A stretch of 64,000 nucleotides of DNA from Gilliamella apis (GCF_030758615.1 NZ_CP132381.1:620001-684000); one strand, 5' to 3'. Positions 26,944 through 37,796 are shown, numbered from the stretch's first letter. Made by a program: numbers and translations. The notes: generated by a model not told the origin, from the letters alone.

Positions 26944-27762
26944 TTAAGAAATTATTAGTTTGTCATTATCATCTAATTTTGTCGATTCAATACTATTATT
27001 TACGCTGTATAAACGATAAAAGAAGCTAAATATAAAGAAATCAGCAAACACAGCTAGTGAGGTAGATATAACATCAATAACAATATTTTTTCCTAATAAA
27101 GAACTTATACCACTCAGTATTCCAGTAAAAATAACGCTGATTAAAATCATTAAAACAGGCGCTTTCCAATTTTGGAAGAAAAACTTGTGGCAGGCACTAA
27201 ATCTTTGAAAAAAAGGCATCGAGTTAGGTTGTGCTGCTGAAACGAGAAAATAATTAAAAATCGACTTATAAATTACTAAAGCGGTGCAACCTATCATCAA
27301 TATTAATAGTAATGATACCATTTGGGGTAGAAGCAATCCTATTATGCTAAGGACCAGTAAGAATACAATAACGATAGGAATACAAATTAACATATATAAA
27401 ACAGAAAAACCAAGTATATTCAGGCATATTGATAGTATTCGCGAGAATATTAAACTTGGATTAAGTTTGTTACTCATTGATAAATTACTGATAATGCTCA
27501 ATATGATTGAAACCAAAACTACATTCACCAAATATAGAACTAGGAGGGATTGCATAACATAATTGGTGACCATACCGAATTGATTAAATAATTCTAAATC
27601 TACCAATAGGCGTTCGAGATCAATTACACAATTTATAATTAGGGTATTAATTAACCCAAGTACAATACTTGATATCGCTATTAGGGAAAATCGATTACGG
27701 ATAAAGTTAATCGTTTGTTGAAAAATAGCTGTAAATGAAAGGTTTCTTTGTGAATCCATCAT
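26944..27762 (-). CDS. polytopic membrane protein, possibly YciC/UPF0259-like
   Basis: About 272 residues and very hydrophobic, with roughly six membrane segments and a short soluble C-terminus rich in Asp, Asn and Ser. The N-terminal FxxxxNFIRNRF segment followed by a long hydrophobic stretch, and the FRLY-like end (FFYRLYSVNN), resemble the YciC/UPF0259 family of inner-membrane proteins, but I hold this loosely. I choose a start at 27762 or 27759, where AGAAGGAAAC precedes two adjacent ATGs; the frame reaches back to 27786. It lies downstream of glyQ-glyS on the same strand, separated by a 22-base palindrome. Function unknown. Confidence 0.7.
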   Translation of the reverse strand: MMDSQRNLSFTAIFQQTINFIRNRFSLIAISSIVLGLINTLIINCVIDLERLLVDLELFNQFGMVTNYVMQSLLVLYLVNVVLVSIILSIISNLSMSNKLNPSLIFSRILSICLNILGFSVLYMLICIPIVIVFLLVLSIIGLLLPQMVSLLLILMIGCTALVIYKSIFNYFLVSAAQPNSMPFFQRFSACHKFFFQNWKAPVLMILISVIFTGILSGISSLLGKNIVIDVISTSLAVFADFFIFSFFYRLYSVNNSIESTKLDDNDKLIIS

Positions 27763-27774
27763 GTTTCCTTCTAT

Positions 27775-27796
27775 GTGGTAATACAAGTATTACCAC
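27775..27796. repeat. 22-base inverted repeat between glyS and the membrane protein gene
   Basis: GTGGTAATAC (27775-27784) and GTATTACCAC (27787-27796) are perfect inverted copies separated by two bases. It lies 12 bases upstream of the chosen start of the membrane protein gene and 23 bases after the glyS stop. There is no U-tract, so an operator or mRNA processing hairpin is as likely as a terminator. Confidence 0.7.
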
Positions 27797-27819
27797 GGAG
27801 TATAAATTCAATTTAATAA

Positions 27820-29889
27820 TTATGATTGTAATAATGAAATATCGGCAACTTTTAAAAATAAATTTTGTAATTTCTTTAAAAGAGCCAATCGGTTTAGTTT
27901 AATTTTATCATCATCAATCATTACCATAACTTTCTCAAAAAAGGTATCTATAGGTGCTTTAAGTGATGCTAATTCAACTAAAGCCTCTTGATATTGTCCC
28001 TTAGTAAAATAAGGAGCTAACTTATCTGTTAATACCGCTATTTGCATCGCTAATTCGCCTTCAGCACCAGCTTCGAGCAATGAAGCGTTAATATTTTCAG
28101 GAATAGTATCTGCGGTCTTCGATAAAATATTTGATACTCGCTTATTAGCTTCAGCTAATGAAGAAGCTTCTGGCAACGTTCTAAAATGTGTTACTGCATT
28201 GACACGGGCATCAAAATCAGCTGGTCTGGTTGGATTGATGGCGAGTACAGCTTGAATCGTATCGATAGCAAATCCTTTTTCTTGATACCAAGCTCGGAAT
28301 CGACCTTGCATAAAGTTGACAATGTCCTCAACAACATTTTGGTTAGTTAATTTATCGCCATATAATGATGTGGCAAAATTAGCTAATTCGACTAAATCAA
28401 TAGGTAAATCTTTTTCAACAATAATGCGTAATACGCCAATAGCTGCACGACGAAGCGCAAAAGGATCTTTATCTCCTTTTGGATGTTGGCCAATACCAAA
28501 AATACCCGCTAATGTATCCATTTTTTCAGCAATTGAGACTGCGCTGGCAACTGCTGTACTTGGTAACTCATCACCAGAAAAACGTGGTTTGTATTGTTCT
28601 TCAATAGCTGTGGCAACTTCAATACTTTCACCATCTTTAATCGCTAAGTATCGTCCCATAATGCCTTGCGTTTCAGGAAATTCAAATACAGTATTGGTGA
28701 CTAAATCGCATTTAGTTAATTTTCCTGCTCGTTTGGCTTGTTCAACATTAGCTCCAGTTTTTTCAGCAATAAAACCGGATAAGGCTTCAATGCGGAGTGC
28801 TTTATCTTTAACTGTACCTAGTTGTTGTTGGAACAAAACCGTTTCAAGGCGAGGAAGACAATCTTCTAGGCTTTGTTTCAAGTCTGTTTTATAAAAGAAT
28901 TCAGCATCTGCTAAACGTGGACGAACGACTTTTTCATTCCCAGAAATAACAACTTGCGGGTCTTTGGATTCAATATTGGCAACAAAAATGAAATTTGGTA
29001 ACAATTTTCCTTGTTTGTCATAAACAGGGAAATATTTTTGATCACCTTTCATAGTGTATACCAATGATTCAGCTGGAACCGCTAAAAATCTTTCTTCAAA
29101 TTTAGCAGTCAATACCACCGGCCATTCAACTAATGATGAAACTTCTTCAAGTAAGCTTTCAGTTAAATCTGCTTTACCATTTAGTTTAGCAGCTGCTTCT
29201 TCAGCTTGCTGTTTGATGATTGATTTTCGCTTGTCATAATCAGCGACAACTTTTCCACGTTGCTCAAGAATTTCTGGATATTGGTCAGCATTATCAATAG
29301 TAAATTGTTGCTCGCCCATAAAGCGGTGACCACGAATGATTCGGTTTGATTCAATATCTAAAATGATACCAGGTACTAGTTCATCGCCATATAACATCGT
29401 GACTGTATGACTAGGTCGAATAAATTCAACTTGACGAGCTGCCCAGCGCATCGGTTTAGGAATCGGCAATTTATTTAAGGCATTTTTAACCATATCACAA
29501 AGTAAATTGACAACAGGTTGACCTTTTTGATTGTGAGTATAAGATAGCCATTCGCCTTTATCGGTTTGAATTCGTTCTGCTTGTGATATATCAATTCCAC
29601 AACCACGAGCCCAACCTTCGGCTGCTTTTGTCGGGTTACCATTTGCATCAAATGCTGCACTGACTGCGGGGCCTCTTTTAACGATTTGGCTATCTGGTTG
29701 AGTATCATTTAAATTCAAAACTTTTAACGCTAAACGTCGTGGTGATGCATACCAAAGTACTTCACCGTGTTCTAAATTAGCATTACCAAGTTGTTCAATA
29801 AAATTAGCTGCAAAGCTTTCAGCTAAAGAACGGAGTGATTTTGGTGGTAATTCTTCAGTACCGATTTCCACTAAAAATGTTTTTTGCAT
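27820..29889 (-). CDS. glyS: glycyl-tRNA synthetase beta subunit
   Basis: The large subunit of the heterotetrameric bacterial glycyl-tRNA synthetase, 689 residues, the same length as E. coli GlyS. It starts [20 protein letters not shown] and carries [17 protein letters not shown], the HD-domain-like central region ([32 protein letters not shown]) and a C-terminal anticodon-binding-like helical domain (AVNAVTHF-type [11 protein letters not shown]). It follows glyQ by 13 bases in the same operon. Confidence 0.98.
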   Translation of the reverse strand: MQKTFLVEIGTEELPPKSLRSLAESFAANFIEQLGNANLEHGEVLWYASPRRLALKVLNLNDTQPDSQIVKRGPAVSAAFDANGNPTKAAEGWARGCGIDISQAERIQTDKGEWLSYTHNQKGQPVVNLLCDMVKNALNKLPIPKPMRWAARQVEFIRPSHTVTMLYGDELVPGIILDIESNRIIRGHRFMGEQQFTIDNADQYPEILEQRGKVVADYDKRKSIIKQQAEEAAAKLNGKADLTESLLEEVSSLVEWPVVLTAKFEERFLAVPAESLVYTMKGDQKYFPVYDKQGKLLPNFIFVANIESKDPQVVISGNEKVVRPRLADAEFFYKTDLKQSLEDCLPRLETVLFQQQLGTVKDKALRIEALSGFIAEKTGANVEQAKRAGKLTKCDLVTNTVFEFPETQGIMGRYLAIKDGESIEVATAIEEQYKPRFSGDELPSTAVASAVSIAEKMDTLAGIFGIGQHPKGDKDPFALRRAAIGVLRIIVEKDLPIDLVELANFATSLYGDKLTNQNVVEDIVNFMQGRFRAWYQEKGFAIDTIQAVLAINPTRPADFDARVNAVTHFRTLPEASSLAEANKRVSNILSKTADTIPENINASLLEAGAEGELAMQIAVLTDKLAPYFTKGQYQEALVELASLKAPIDTFFEKVMVMIDDDKIKLNRLALLKKLQNLFLKVADISLLQS

Positions 29890-29902
29890 AATATATCAAC
29901 TC

Positions 29903-30835
29903 CTACTTTGCTGCATTTTGGTTAGAACTTGAATTTTGGCACATTGGAAATCCTAGTGCTTCACGAGATGCGTAATATGCTTCAGCCACCATTTTGGTTA
30001 ATGTCCTGATTCGTAATATATAACGTTGGCGTTCAGTTACCGAAATCGCTTTACGAGCATCTAATAAATTAAAACAGTGCGCCGCTTTTAAAATACGTTC
30101 GTAAGCTGGTAATGGCAGCGGTTTTTCTAATTCAAGTAATAATTTTGCTTCTTTTTCATGTTGTTCAAAACAATAAAATAAGAAATCAGTATTAGCGTAT
30201 TCGAAATTATAGGTTGATTGTTCGACTTCATTTTGATGAAAAACATCACCATAAGTAGTTTTACCGAATGCTCCATCGCTCCAAACTAAGTCGTAAACAC
30301 TATCTACACCTTGGATATACATTGCTAGTCGTTCTAATCCATAGGTAATTTCACCGGTGACTGGTTTACATTCAAGCCCACCGACTTGTTGGAAGTAAGT
30401 AAATTGAGTTACTTCCATGCCATTTAGCCATACTTCCCAACCTAATCCCCATGCACCTAATGTTGGGTTTTCCCAGTTATCTTCTACAAAACGAATATCG
30501 TTGATAGTTGGATCAAGACCAAGTTCCTTTAACGATCCTAGATAGAGTTCTTGAATGTTGTCTGGTGATGGTTTTAAGATAACTTGAAATTGATAATAAT
30601 GCTGTAACCTATTCGGATTTTCACCATAACGACCATCAGTTGGGCGGCGAGATGGTTGAACATAAGCAGCATTAATTGGTTCCGGACCAAGTGCTCGTAA
30701 ACACGTCATTGGATGAGAAGTACCGGCACCTACTTCCATATCTAATGGCTGAATCACTGTACAACCTTGATTAGCCCAGTAATCTTGTAACGTAAGTATT
30801 AACCCTTGAAAGGTTTTGACATTAAACTTTTGCAT
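29903..30835 (-). CDS. glyQ: glycyl-tRNA synthetase alpha subunit
   Basis: The catalytic class II subunit that activates glycine. The 310-residue product has [18 protein letters not shown] at the start, [38 protein letters not shown] (motif 2) and [20 protein letters not shown] (motif 3). The C-terminus is a few residues longer than in E. coli. Glycine:tRNA ligation needs GlyS, encoded immediately downstream. Confidence 0.98.
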   Translation of the reverse strand: MQKFNVKTFQGLILTLQDYWANQGCTVIQPLDMEVGAGTSHPMTCLRALGPEPINAAYVQPSRRPTDGRYGENPNRLQHYYQFQVILKPSPDNIQELYLGSLKELGLDPTINDIRFVEDNWENPTLGAWGLGWEVWLNGMEVTQFTYFQQVGGLECKPVTGEITYGLERLAMYIQGVDSVYDLVWSDGAFGKTTYGDVFHQNEVEQSTYNFEYANTDFLFYCFEQHEKEAKLLLELEKPLPLPAYERILKAAHCFNLLDARKAISVTERQRYILRIRTLTKMVAEAYYASREALGFPMCQNSSSNQNAAK

Positions 30836-31038
30836 GATGTTATCTTTATGGTTGAATTAATTTTTTCTACAAATTAAATAGTGCTACATTTTATACTTTT
30901 TATTAGTGCTTGTGAAATGCCTAATTACTTTATATTGATTAAGCTACACAAGATAGTTTTCATTTTGCATCTTTAGCCATTTATCGGTATAGTGAAGTCA
31001 TCTATATTGCTTGGTAAAAAATCAAAAATAAAAAGGCC

Positions 31039-32250
31039 ATGTCTATTTATCATAAACTGTTGATTATATTTTTTATTGGATTAATAAATACACATTTTGT
31101 GTATGCTGATGATAATCAACAATTACAATCTTTACGTCGTTCAATCGAAGAACAAGAGAAACGTTTAGCAGAGCAAAAAAAAGAGCGAACTCAATTAATG
31201 AGTGATCTTAAAGAGCAAGAAACAGAAATAGCAAAATTACTAACATCAATTGAGAAAAATAGTCTTACACTTAAAAAGCTAGATAGTGAAATCATTTCTT
31301 TAATTAAGCAAATCGATGATTTAAAAATTAAACAACAACAACAACGCAATGAGTTAGCAAAACAGTTAGAAAGTGCATTCAAGCTAGGAAAAAACACCAA
31401 CTTTAAACTCATTTTTGCTAGCGAACAAAGTGAGCGTAATGAGCGTCTTATTACTTATTTTCGTTATATTAATGAAGCACGACAACAGCAAATAAATATG
31501 CTTCGCGAAACACAAGTACAACTTAGTGAAAAGAAAACGGCTTTGAAAAAGACACAGAGCACGCAAAAAACATTGAATACTAAGCAGAAACAAGAACAGT
31601 TAGCCCTAGAAAAAAATCACCAAAATCGTAAAAAAACTATCAATCTACTTGAATCCTCAATGCAGAAAAATCAACAAAAATTAGACGAGCTAAAAGATAA
31701 TGAAGCAAAATTACAGGCTAGAATTGCCCAGGCGGAACGAGAAAGCAGAAAAATAGCCGAAGAAGAGGCTAGGCAAGCAAAAAATATAGAAGAAAAACAA
31801 CAAAAGAATACCAATTACACACTTAATGCTAATGAGCGGGCATTAATGGCTCGAGTCAGTGGTATTGGTAAACCGCAACACCAATTTAATTGGCCTGTAA
31901 ATGGTAATATTATTCATCGATTTGGCGAAGCATTACAAGGTGAACTCCGTTGGAAAGGGATGGTCATCGATGCTAGAGATGGCACTCAAGTTAAAGCCAT
32001 TGCTGATGGACGAGTTATCTTAGCCAGTTGGTTACAAGGATATGGATTTGTTGTTGCACTTGAACATGGTAAAGGCGATATGAGTTTATATGGTTATAAC
32101 CAACGAGTGTTAGTTGAAGTAGGTGAAAAAGTTCGAGCTCAACAGCCAATTGCTATTGTTGGCTCCAGTGGTGGTCAAAATATCTCTGGCCTTTATTTTG
32201 AAATTCGTCGAGATGGTAAAGCATTAGATCCAAATGGTTGGTTAAAATGA
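31039..32250 (+). CDS. envC: murein hydrolase activator EnvC
   Basis: A periplasmic divisome factor that activates the amidases AmiA and AmiB under FtsEX control. The 403-residue product has a signal peptide (about residues 1-23, ending VYA), a long coiled coil rich in Gln, Lys and Glu (about 25-250) and a C-terminal LytM domain. The LytM fold is degenerate: it reads GYGFVVALEHGKGDMSLYGYN and SSGGQNISGLYFEIRR, where true M23 peptidases have HxH zinc ligands, as expected for EnvC. It overlaps yibQ by four bases (ATGA), an envC-yibQ pair seen widely in gammaproteobacteria. Confidence 0.94.
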   Translation: MSIYHKLLIIFFIGLINTHFVYADDNQQLQSLRRSIEEQEKRLAEQKKERTQLMSDLKEQETEIAKLLTSIEKNSLTLKKLDSEIISLIKQIDDLKIKQQQQRNELAKQLESAFKLGKNTNFKLIFASEQSERNERLITYFRYINEARQQQINMLRETQVQLSEKKTALKKTQSTQKTLNTKQKQEQLALEKNHQNRKKTINLLESSMQKNQQKLDELKDNEAKLQARIAQAERESRKIAEEEARQAKNIEEKQQKNTNYTLNANERALMARVSGIGKPQHQFNWPVNGNIIHRFGEALQGELRWKGMVIDARDGTQVKAIADGRVILASWLQGYGFVVALEHGKGDMSLYGYNQRVLVEVGEKVRAQQPIAIVGSSGGQNISGLYFEIRRDGKALDPNGWLK

Positions 32251-33062
32251 TAAAACATCTATTAAAAGTAGGAGTATTATTTTTATTATTTAATGCTAAT
32301 AATGTATTAGCAGCAAAATTAGCATTAGTTATAGATGATTTTGGTTATCGCCAGCACAATGAAGAACAGATTATTTCATTCTCCGACAACATCACAATTG
32401 CCGTTCTTCCTCATTCACCGAATGCTAGACGGATTGCGACCATTGCTCATGAACATGGTAATGATGTTATTATTCACTTACCCATGGCTCCTTTGGGGAA
32501 ACAACCTCTAGAGAAAGATACTCTATTTCCCTATATGAGTGAGTTAGAAGTAAAAAGAATCGTTGATGATGCGGTCTCGCGTGTACCGTATGCGATTGGT
32601 GTGAATAATCATATGGGCAGTTTAATGACTGCAAATTTAAATGGTATGCATAACGTCATGAAGGCGTTAAGTCACTATTCAATGTTTTTTTTAGATAGTA
32701 AAACGATAGGTAAGACTCAAGTTAAAAATGCTGCAAGTGAATACAATATAGCGGTTATTGGACGCGATGTATTTTTAGATGATCAACAAAAAGAATATGC
32801 TATTGCTCGGCAGTTTGATTTGGCAATAAAAATGGCTCAAAAAAATGGACATGCCATTGCTATTGGTCACCCTCATCCACAAACCGTGAATGTCTTACGT
32901 ACAAAATTAGCTAATTTACCTGACGATATTGAACTAGTAAAAGTTAGTCAGTTGATCACAACACCACGAACTAAATCTAAACTCAAACCGACAATTAAAG
33001 ATATATTTGAAAAATATAAAAAACGATTTACAGATATATCAAATCTTAATTCTCTCGAATAA
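32247..33062 (+). CDS. yibQ: divergent polysaccharide deacetylase family protein YibQ
   Basis: A secreted member of the divergent polysaccharide deacetylase family (DUF610) with a NodB-like barrel. I start it at ATG 32247, overlapping the envC stop; the longer TTG frame adds three residues. A signal peptide ends near residue 22 (NNVLA). Motifs: ALVIDDFGYR, VIIHLPMAP, GVNNHMGS, DSKT and AIAIGHPHP, which supply Asp/His candidates for the active site. The substrate is unknown; linkage to envC suggests the cell envelope, possibly peptidoglycan. It ends a few bases from the convergent rapZ. Confidence 0.88.
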   Translation: MIKHLLKVGVLFLLFNANNVLAAKLALVIDDFGYRQHNEEQIISFSDNITIAVLPHSPNARRIATIAHEHGNDVIIHLPMAPLGKQPLEKDTLFPYMSELEVKRIVDDAVSRVPYAIGVNNHMGSLMTANLNGMHNVMKALSHYSMFFLDSKTIGKTQVKNAASEYNIAVIGRDVFLDDQQKEYAIARQFDLAIKMAQKNGHAIAIGHPHPQTVNVLRTKLANLPDDIELVKVSQLITTPRTKSKLKPTIKDIFEKYKKRFTDISNLNSLE

Positions 33063-33068
33063 CAACAG

Positions 33069-33917
33069 TTATTGCTTTTCAAGCGTACGATGACGAATTT
33101 GAACTTGTTTATTTTGCGCTTTAAAAAACTCGGCTAATTGTTCAGCGATAAATACAGAGCGGTGTTGTCCACCAGTACAACCAATGGCAATAGTCAGGTA
33201 GCTACGGTTATTTTTTTCTAACATTGGCAACCATTGTTGTAGATAATTGGCGGTTTGATAAATGAAATTCGCTACCTCATCATGTTTTAATAAATAGTTT
33301 TTAACTGGTTCATCTAAGCCGGTTAATGGACGTAAATTGATATCCCAATGGGGATTCGGTAAAAATCTAACGTCAAACACAAAATCAGCATCGACGGGTA
33401 AACCATGTTTAAATCCAAATGATTCAAAGATCATGGTTAATTCTCGTTCTTTTTTACCTAAAACTCTGGTTCTAAGAATAGTTGATAACTCATGAACAGA
33501 AAGGTTGTCGGTATTTATCATCAAACTCGCATGTGATTTTAAAGGCTCTAAATAGGTTTCTTCTCGATCGATGGCTTCTTCTAATGAATATTTTTGATTG
33601 GTAAGTGGATGTATTCGTCTGGTTTCGCTATAACGTCGAATCAGTGTATTACGACTACAATCAAAAAAGATTATTTCAGGTGTGACAGAAGAAGGTAAAC
33701 GTTGGAGAATATCATGATTAAAATCAAAATGATCAGGCAAATTTCGAATATCTAGACTGACCGCAACAGGGGTATTATTATCTTTTAATGATTCAGCCAG
33801 TTGGGGCAATAATGCAATAGGAATATTATCAACACAATAAAATCCCATATCTTCTAGTGCACGTAATGCAATTGATTTACCCGAACCTGAACGGCCACTA
33901 ACTATCAATAATATCAC
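33069..33917 (-). CDS. rapZ: RNase adaptor protein RapZ
   Basis: In E. coli RapZ binds the small RNA GlmZ and directs RNase E to it, tuning glucosamine-6-phosphate synthase. The 282-residue product has the Walker A GRSGSGKS (residues 8-15), [33 protein letters not shown] and a C-terminal RNA-binding region with [13 protein letters not shown] and IRHRTLEK. The start is GTG at 33917. It normally follows ptsN in an rpoN operon; here it stands alone, with no ptsN, hpf or rpoN beside it. Confidence 0.95.
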   Translation of the reverse strand: MILLIVSGRSGSGKSIALRALEDMGFYCVDNIPIALLPQLAESLKDNNTPVAVSLDIRNLPDHFDFNHDILQRLPSSVTPEIIFFDCSRNTLIRRYSETRRIHPLTNQKYSLEEAIDREETYLEPLKSHASLMINTDNLSVHELSTILRTRVLGKKERELTMIFESFGFKHGLPVDADFVFDVRFLPNPHWDINLRPLTGLDEPVKNYLLKHDEVANFIYQTANYLQQWLPMLEKNNRSYLTIAIGCTGGQHRSVFIAEQLAEFFKAQNKQVQIRHRTLEKQ

Positions 33918-34003
33918 AATATCAACTCCAAAATAATTGGTGTTCTAGTATATACTGTTTAGTTCAAAATGTTAAATTATTGAAAATAAACAGCGATCTG
34001 AAA

Positions 34004-34020
34004 AGCCAGATTATCTGGCT
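34004..34020 (-). terminator. hairpin at the end of rdgB
   Basis: On the minus strand AGCCAGA/TCTGGCT with a 3-base loop is followed by TTTTC. The stem overlaps the rdgB stop codon, a compact terminator arrangement. Confidence 0.6.
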
Positions 34021-34615
34021 AGTACTCAGTTTTTATTTTGGCAATTAATTGTTTAAGTGCTTGTCCACGATGAGAAATTTGGCTTTTATGCTCTTTGGTG
34101 AGTTCTGCTGCACTACAATTAAGTTCTGGAATAAAAAATAATGGATCATAACCAAATCCACCATTGCCATGTGGTTCATTCAAAATTAATCCGTTCCATT
34201 TTCCTAAACAAATAATAGGCGTTGGATCATTTTCGTGTCGCATAAAAGCAAGTGCACAATAAAAGTATGCGGTTCTTTTTTCTTTTGCTACATCTTTTAA
34301 TGCAAGTAATAATTTCTCATTATTACTTTTATCATTGCCATGTTCTCCAGCATAACGAGCTGAATATATGCCTGGTTGGCCCTTGAGCGCGTCAACAACT
34401 AAGCCAGAATCATCAGCAATTGCCGGTAATTGTGTCAGCTTTGCAGTATGTCTAGCTTTTAAGATAGCATTTTCAATAAATGTTAAACCGGTTTCTTCTA
34501 CATCAGGAACATTGAATGCACTTTGGGCTACAACATCAAAGCCTGCATTGGCTAAAAGCTGTTGTAATTCGTTGACTTTTCCTTGATTGTTGGTAGCTAA
34601 AACAATTTTTTGCAT
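34019..34615 (-). CDS. rdgB: dITP/XTP pyrophosphatase RdgB
   Basis: House-cleaning NTPase that removes deaminated purine nucleotides (dITP, XTP). The 198-residue product (E. coli 197) starts with [11 protein letters not shown], the substrate-binding loop, has [23 protein letters not shown] acidic metal site and [16 protein letters not shown] and SHRGQAL near the end. It lies between rluA and rapZ on the minus strand; the usual yggS/hemW neighbours are absent. Confidence 0.96.
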   Translation of the reverse strand: MQKIVLATNNQGKVNELQQLLANAGFDVVAQSAFNVPDVEETGLTFIENAILKARHTAKLTQLPAIADDSGLVVDALKGQPGIYSARYAGEHGNDKSNNEKLLLALKDVAKEKRTAYFYCALAFMRHENDPTPIICLGKWNGLILNEPHGNGGFGYDPLFFIPELNCSAAELTKEHKSQISHRGQALKQLIAKIKTEY

Positions 34616-34692
34616 TTTATGACTCCATAACTAATTTGTGTTATATCGCTATTAGTAAATTGAATATTACTGATAGAAATATTGCTTAAAAT

Positions 34693-35349
34693 TTAAAAAT
34701 CAGGCTCACAGCAAAATGTCATACTCTCCCCAGTTTTAGGGTGATTTATTGTGAGTAGTTGTGCATGTAACAATAATCGTTTTGACATCGAAAATGCTTC
34801 AGGATGAGCATAAAATTTATCCCCTAATATTGGATGTCCGATTGCTTGCATATGAACTCGTAATTGATGGGAGCGTCCTGTGAACGGAAATAGTGCAACT
34901 CTAGTGGTATTATCATCATTACGAGCAATAACTTGATAATGGGTTAATGCATATTTGCCATTTTCGTGGTCAACCATTTGCCGTGGGCGATTAGGCCAAT
35001 CACAAATTAATGGTAATTCGACTTGGCCAATATCATTTTCAAGATGGCCATGAACTACGGCAATATAATTTTTTTTCGGTATTCGTTCGCGGAATTGTTT
35101 TTTAATTTCTCTATCAGCCAATTTTGATAAAGCTGCAACCATGATACCACTGGTTGCCATATCGAGACGATGGACTGATTCAACATAACTATATTTTTGT
35201 TGTAAACGATGGATAATACTATCTATAAATTGTGGCTTATTGCCTGAAACAGATAATATACCGGGTTGTTTATTAACAACAACAATATGATCATCTTGAT
35301 ATAAAATAGTTAGCCACGGATCAATGGGGGGATGATATTCCAAAAGCAT
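34693..35349 (-). CDS. rluA: dual 23S rRNA/tRNA pseudouridine synthase RluA
   Basis: Makes pseudouridine at 23S rRNA position 746 and tRNA position 32 in E. coli. From the ATG at 35349 (MLLEYHPPIDPW) the product has 218 residues, matching RluA; the frame extends to 35385 but the added 12 residues are not family-like. Catalytic Asp63 sits in VHRLDMATSG, and LPLICDWPNRP and GRSHQLRVHM are RluA signatures. There is no S4 domain, as expected for RluA. Confidence 0.95.
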   Translation of the reverse strand: MLLEYHPPIDPWLTILYQDDHIVVVNKQPGILSVSGNKPQFIDSIIHRLQQKYSYVESVHRLDMATSGIMVAALSKLADREIKKQFRERIPKKNYIAVVHGHLENDIGQVELPLICDWPNRPRQMVDHENGKYALTHYQVIARNDDNTTRVALFPFTGRSHQLRVHMQAIGHPILGDKFYAHPEAFSMSKRLLLHAQLLTINHPKTGESMTFCCEPDF

Positions 35350-35423
35350 GAATGTGTGATAATTTGTAAAATTAAATTGCCACACATTCTAACAAACTTA
35401 CCAAAAAGTGCTAGTCGAAAAGT

Positions 35424-35957
35424 TTATTTACTCCAGATTGACTTTTTATTCGGTGAAAAGAGTTGAGAAAAGAGTATCACCAAACTCACCAAAAGGTAAC
35501 AAGCAAAAATAATGATCATCCATTGCGACATTTCAATAGTTAAAAAAGACCAAATTTTGTCTGCACATGAGCCATAAGCATTAAACATGCTTGGCAACCA
35601 TTCATTTAATGCTAACCAAGAAGGAAATTGCACATTAATAGCACAGGTATCACCTAAATTTGGTTCAAACTGTAAATGGGCATGAAACATTGCTAAGTTA
35701 AAACCTTTAATGGCACTAAATAACCACACCAAAATACCCGCTAAACGAAAAATTAGTTTGCTAGGCGCAATCAGCCCAATTAAGCTACCAAGCATAATGC
35801 CGTAAATTGCACAACGTTGATAAATACATAATGTACAAGGGGCTAGACCTAAGCCATGTTGAAAATAGAGAGCGGTTATTTCAAAAATAAAGGTGGAAAG
35901 AAATAATAAAAACCAAGCAACTCTACCGCGAGAGTATTGATTGAGCAGAGATAACAT
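35424..35957 (-). CDS. dsbB: disulfide bond formation protein DsbB
   Basis: Inner-membrane quinone reductase that reoxidises periplasmic DsbA. The 177-residue product (E. coli 176) has four membrane segments and both periplasmic Cys pairs: Cys41/Cys44 in PCTLCIYQRC and Cys105/Cys131. The quinone-site arginine-containing region CIYQRCAIYG is kept. It is divergent from rluC across 150 bases. With dsbC also in the window, the organism runs both oxidation and isomerisation of periplasmic disulfides. Confidence 0.96.
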   Translation of the reverse strand: MLSLLNQYSRGRVAWFLLFLSTFIFEITALYFQHGLGLAPCTLCIYQRCAIYGIMLGSLIGLIAPSKLIFRLAGILVWLFSAIKGFNLAMFHAHLQFEPNLGDTCAINVQFPSWLALNEWLPSMFNAYGSCADKIWSFLTIEMSQWMIIIFACYLLVSLVILFSQLFSPNKKSIWSK

Positions 35958-36107
35958 ACTGTTTTATTCCTCCGGATTCCGTTATAATCGTGTTAAATTC
36001 ATTTTATTGAAATTAATCGATATTAATTTTTAGCCAGTAGTAGTGTAGTTTATTTTTTAATAATGTGAAACGACTTTTATTTATAAACGGTGGATTAATC
36101 TTTTCTT

Positions 36108-37088
36108 ATGGACTCAAAAGTTCAACAAACAAAACAACAAGTCTCATTTGTCACAATTAGTGAAGAAAATGAGGCTCAACGCATTGATAATTTTCTCATT
36201 ACATATCTTAAAGGTGTGCCTAAAAGTATGATTTATCGCATACTTAGAAAAGGTGAAGTCCGTGTTAACAAAAAAAGAATAAAACCAGAATACAAGTTAG
36301 CTATTGGTGACCAAGTGCGTATCCCTCCTATACGCGTTTCTGAAAAAACGGTGCCTGAGATTTCCACAAAACTAAATAAAGTTGCTGATTTGGAGAAAGC
36401 GATCATTTATGAAGATGATGTTATTCTGGCCATTAATAAACCATCCGGAATTGCCGTACATGGTGGTAGTGGTCTAAGTTTTGGTGTTATTGAAGGATTA
36501 AGAGCCTTACGACCAGAAGCAAAATTTTTAGAATTAGTGCATCGAATTGACCGCGAAACATCAGGTATTTTATTGATTGCGAAAAAACGTTCTGCGTTAA
36601 AGTCACTGCACGAACAATTACGTTTGAAACAGATGCAAAAAAATTATTTAGCTTTAGTGAAAGGTAATTGGCCTTCTGAATGTAAAGTTGTACAAGCACC
36701 ATTACTAAAAAATGTTCTTAAAAGTGGTGAACGAGTGGTTAAGGTCAATGCCGAAGGTAAACCTTCAGAAACGAGATTTAAAGTAGAAGAACGTTTCGGT
36801 TTTGCAACCTTAGTTAAGGCAAGCCCAGTAACTGGTCGTACGCACCAAATTCGTGTGCATACTCAATATGCTAATCATCCAATTGCATTTGATGATCGCT
36901 ATGGTGATAGTCAATTTGATGCATTATTAACTGATAGTAAACTTAATCGATTATTTTTACATGCCGCTAATGTAAAATTTATTCATCCGAAAACTTTACA
37001 AGAGATGCAATTAAATGCTCCGTTGGATGATGTATTGCAAAATTGTTTGACAAAGATTAGAGATGACAAATATCAACAAACAGAATGA
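36108..37088 (+). CDS. rluC: 23S rRNA pseudouridine synthase RluC
   Basis: Makes pseudouridines 955, 2504 and 2580 of 23S rRNA in E. coli. The 326-residue product has an N-terminal S4 RNA-binding domain (about residues 24-80, RIDNFLITYLKGVPKSMIYR), then the synthase domain with catalytic Asp148 in LVHRIDRETSG and GRTHQIRVH. In E. coli rluC is divergent from rne; here dsbB takes that side. It is followed closely by the histidine phosphatase gene (26-base gap). Confidence 0.95.
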   Translation: MDSKVQQTKQQVSFVTISEENEAQRIDNFLITYLKGVPKSMIYRILRKGEVRVNKKRIKPEYKLAIGDQVRIPPIRVSEKTVPEISTKLNKVADLEKAIIYEDDVILAINKPSGIAVHGGSGLSFGVIEGLRALRPEAKFLELVHRIDRETSGILLIAKKRSALKSLHEQLRLKQMQKNYLALVKGNWPSECKVVQAPLLKNVLKSGERVVKVNAEGKPSETRFKVEERFGFATLVKASPVTGRTHQIRVHTQYANHPIAFDDRYGDSQFDALLTDSKLNRLFLHAANVKFIHPKTLQEMQLNAPLDDVLQNCLTKIRDDKYQQTE

Positions 37089-37114
37089 TTAAAATGAGAA
37101 GGTAATTAATAAGC

Positions 37115-37774
37115 ATGAAAGATCTTAATTTATACTTAATTAGACATGGTCAAACAGAATGGAATATTAAAGATCAGATGCAGGGGTCACAAAATTCGCC
37201 TCTTACTGAAAATGGCATTTTAGGTGCCAAAATAACCGGAAAGCATCTAAAAAATACGCCATTTATACAAGCCTATTCTAGCCCTCAACAACGAGCAATG
37301 GAAACTCGGGACTATATTATTAATGAAAATGATAATGTAATTCCTACTTTTGAACTGGAAGGTTTGCGAGAAATGGATTTTGGGCTTTGGGAGGGGAGAC
37401 ATGTACCTTCACTAAAAAAAGAATTCCCAGAATTTAATACCTATTTAACTGAACCAGAAAAGTTTGATGCATCTATTAATCAAGGTGAAAATTATCTTGA
37501 TGTCCTTTCTCGTATGAAAAATGCTTTAAATGAAATTGTCAAAAATGCGCCACAAGATAAGGGTAATATTTTAGTTGTATCGCATGGTACGGTGTTACGA
37601 ATATTACTTTGTGTTTTAAATGGTGGTGATTGGCGTCAACATCGTGATGAAAACTATTTCCCTCGAATGTTAAATACCAGTATTAGCGTGGTTAATTATA
37701 AACAGAACAACGATCAACAAGATGGCGAATATTCAGTTAAATTTTATAATAATGTTGATCATTTAGACGATTAA
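37115..37774 (+). CDS. histidine phosphatase family protein (GpmB-like)
   Basis: A 219-residue member of the histidine phosphatase (phosphoglycerate mutase-like) superfamily. The phosphate-accepting His11 is in LIRHGQTEWN, the second catalytic His157 in VVSHGTVLRI, and Arg/Glu ligands in SSPQQRAMET and GLREMDFGLWEG. The Trp-Glu-Gly segment resembles GpmB/CobC-type phosphatases rather than glycolytic Gpm1. The substrate cannot be read from sequence. An AAGGTAA ribosome site precedes the ATG. It is probably cotranscribed with rluC. Confidence 0.85.
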   Translation: MKDLNLYLIRHGQTEWNIKDQMQGSQNSPLTENGILGAKITGKHLKNTPFIQAYSSPQQRAMETRDYIINENDNVIPTFELEGLREMDFGLWEGRHVPSLKKEFPEFNTYLTEPEKFDASINQGENYLDVLSRMKNALNEIVKNAPQDKGNILVVSHGTVLRILLCVLNGGDWRQHRDENYFPRMLNTSISVVNYKQNNDQQDGEYSVKFYNNVDHLDD

Positions 37775-37796
37775 TTACTATTATTCTTTGACATTT

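Noticed and set aside
28316..28894. 192-residue antisense frame inside glyS
   Set aside because: It is the long shadow of glyS, with a composition typical of reverse-frame translation and no recognisable domain.
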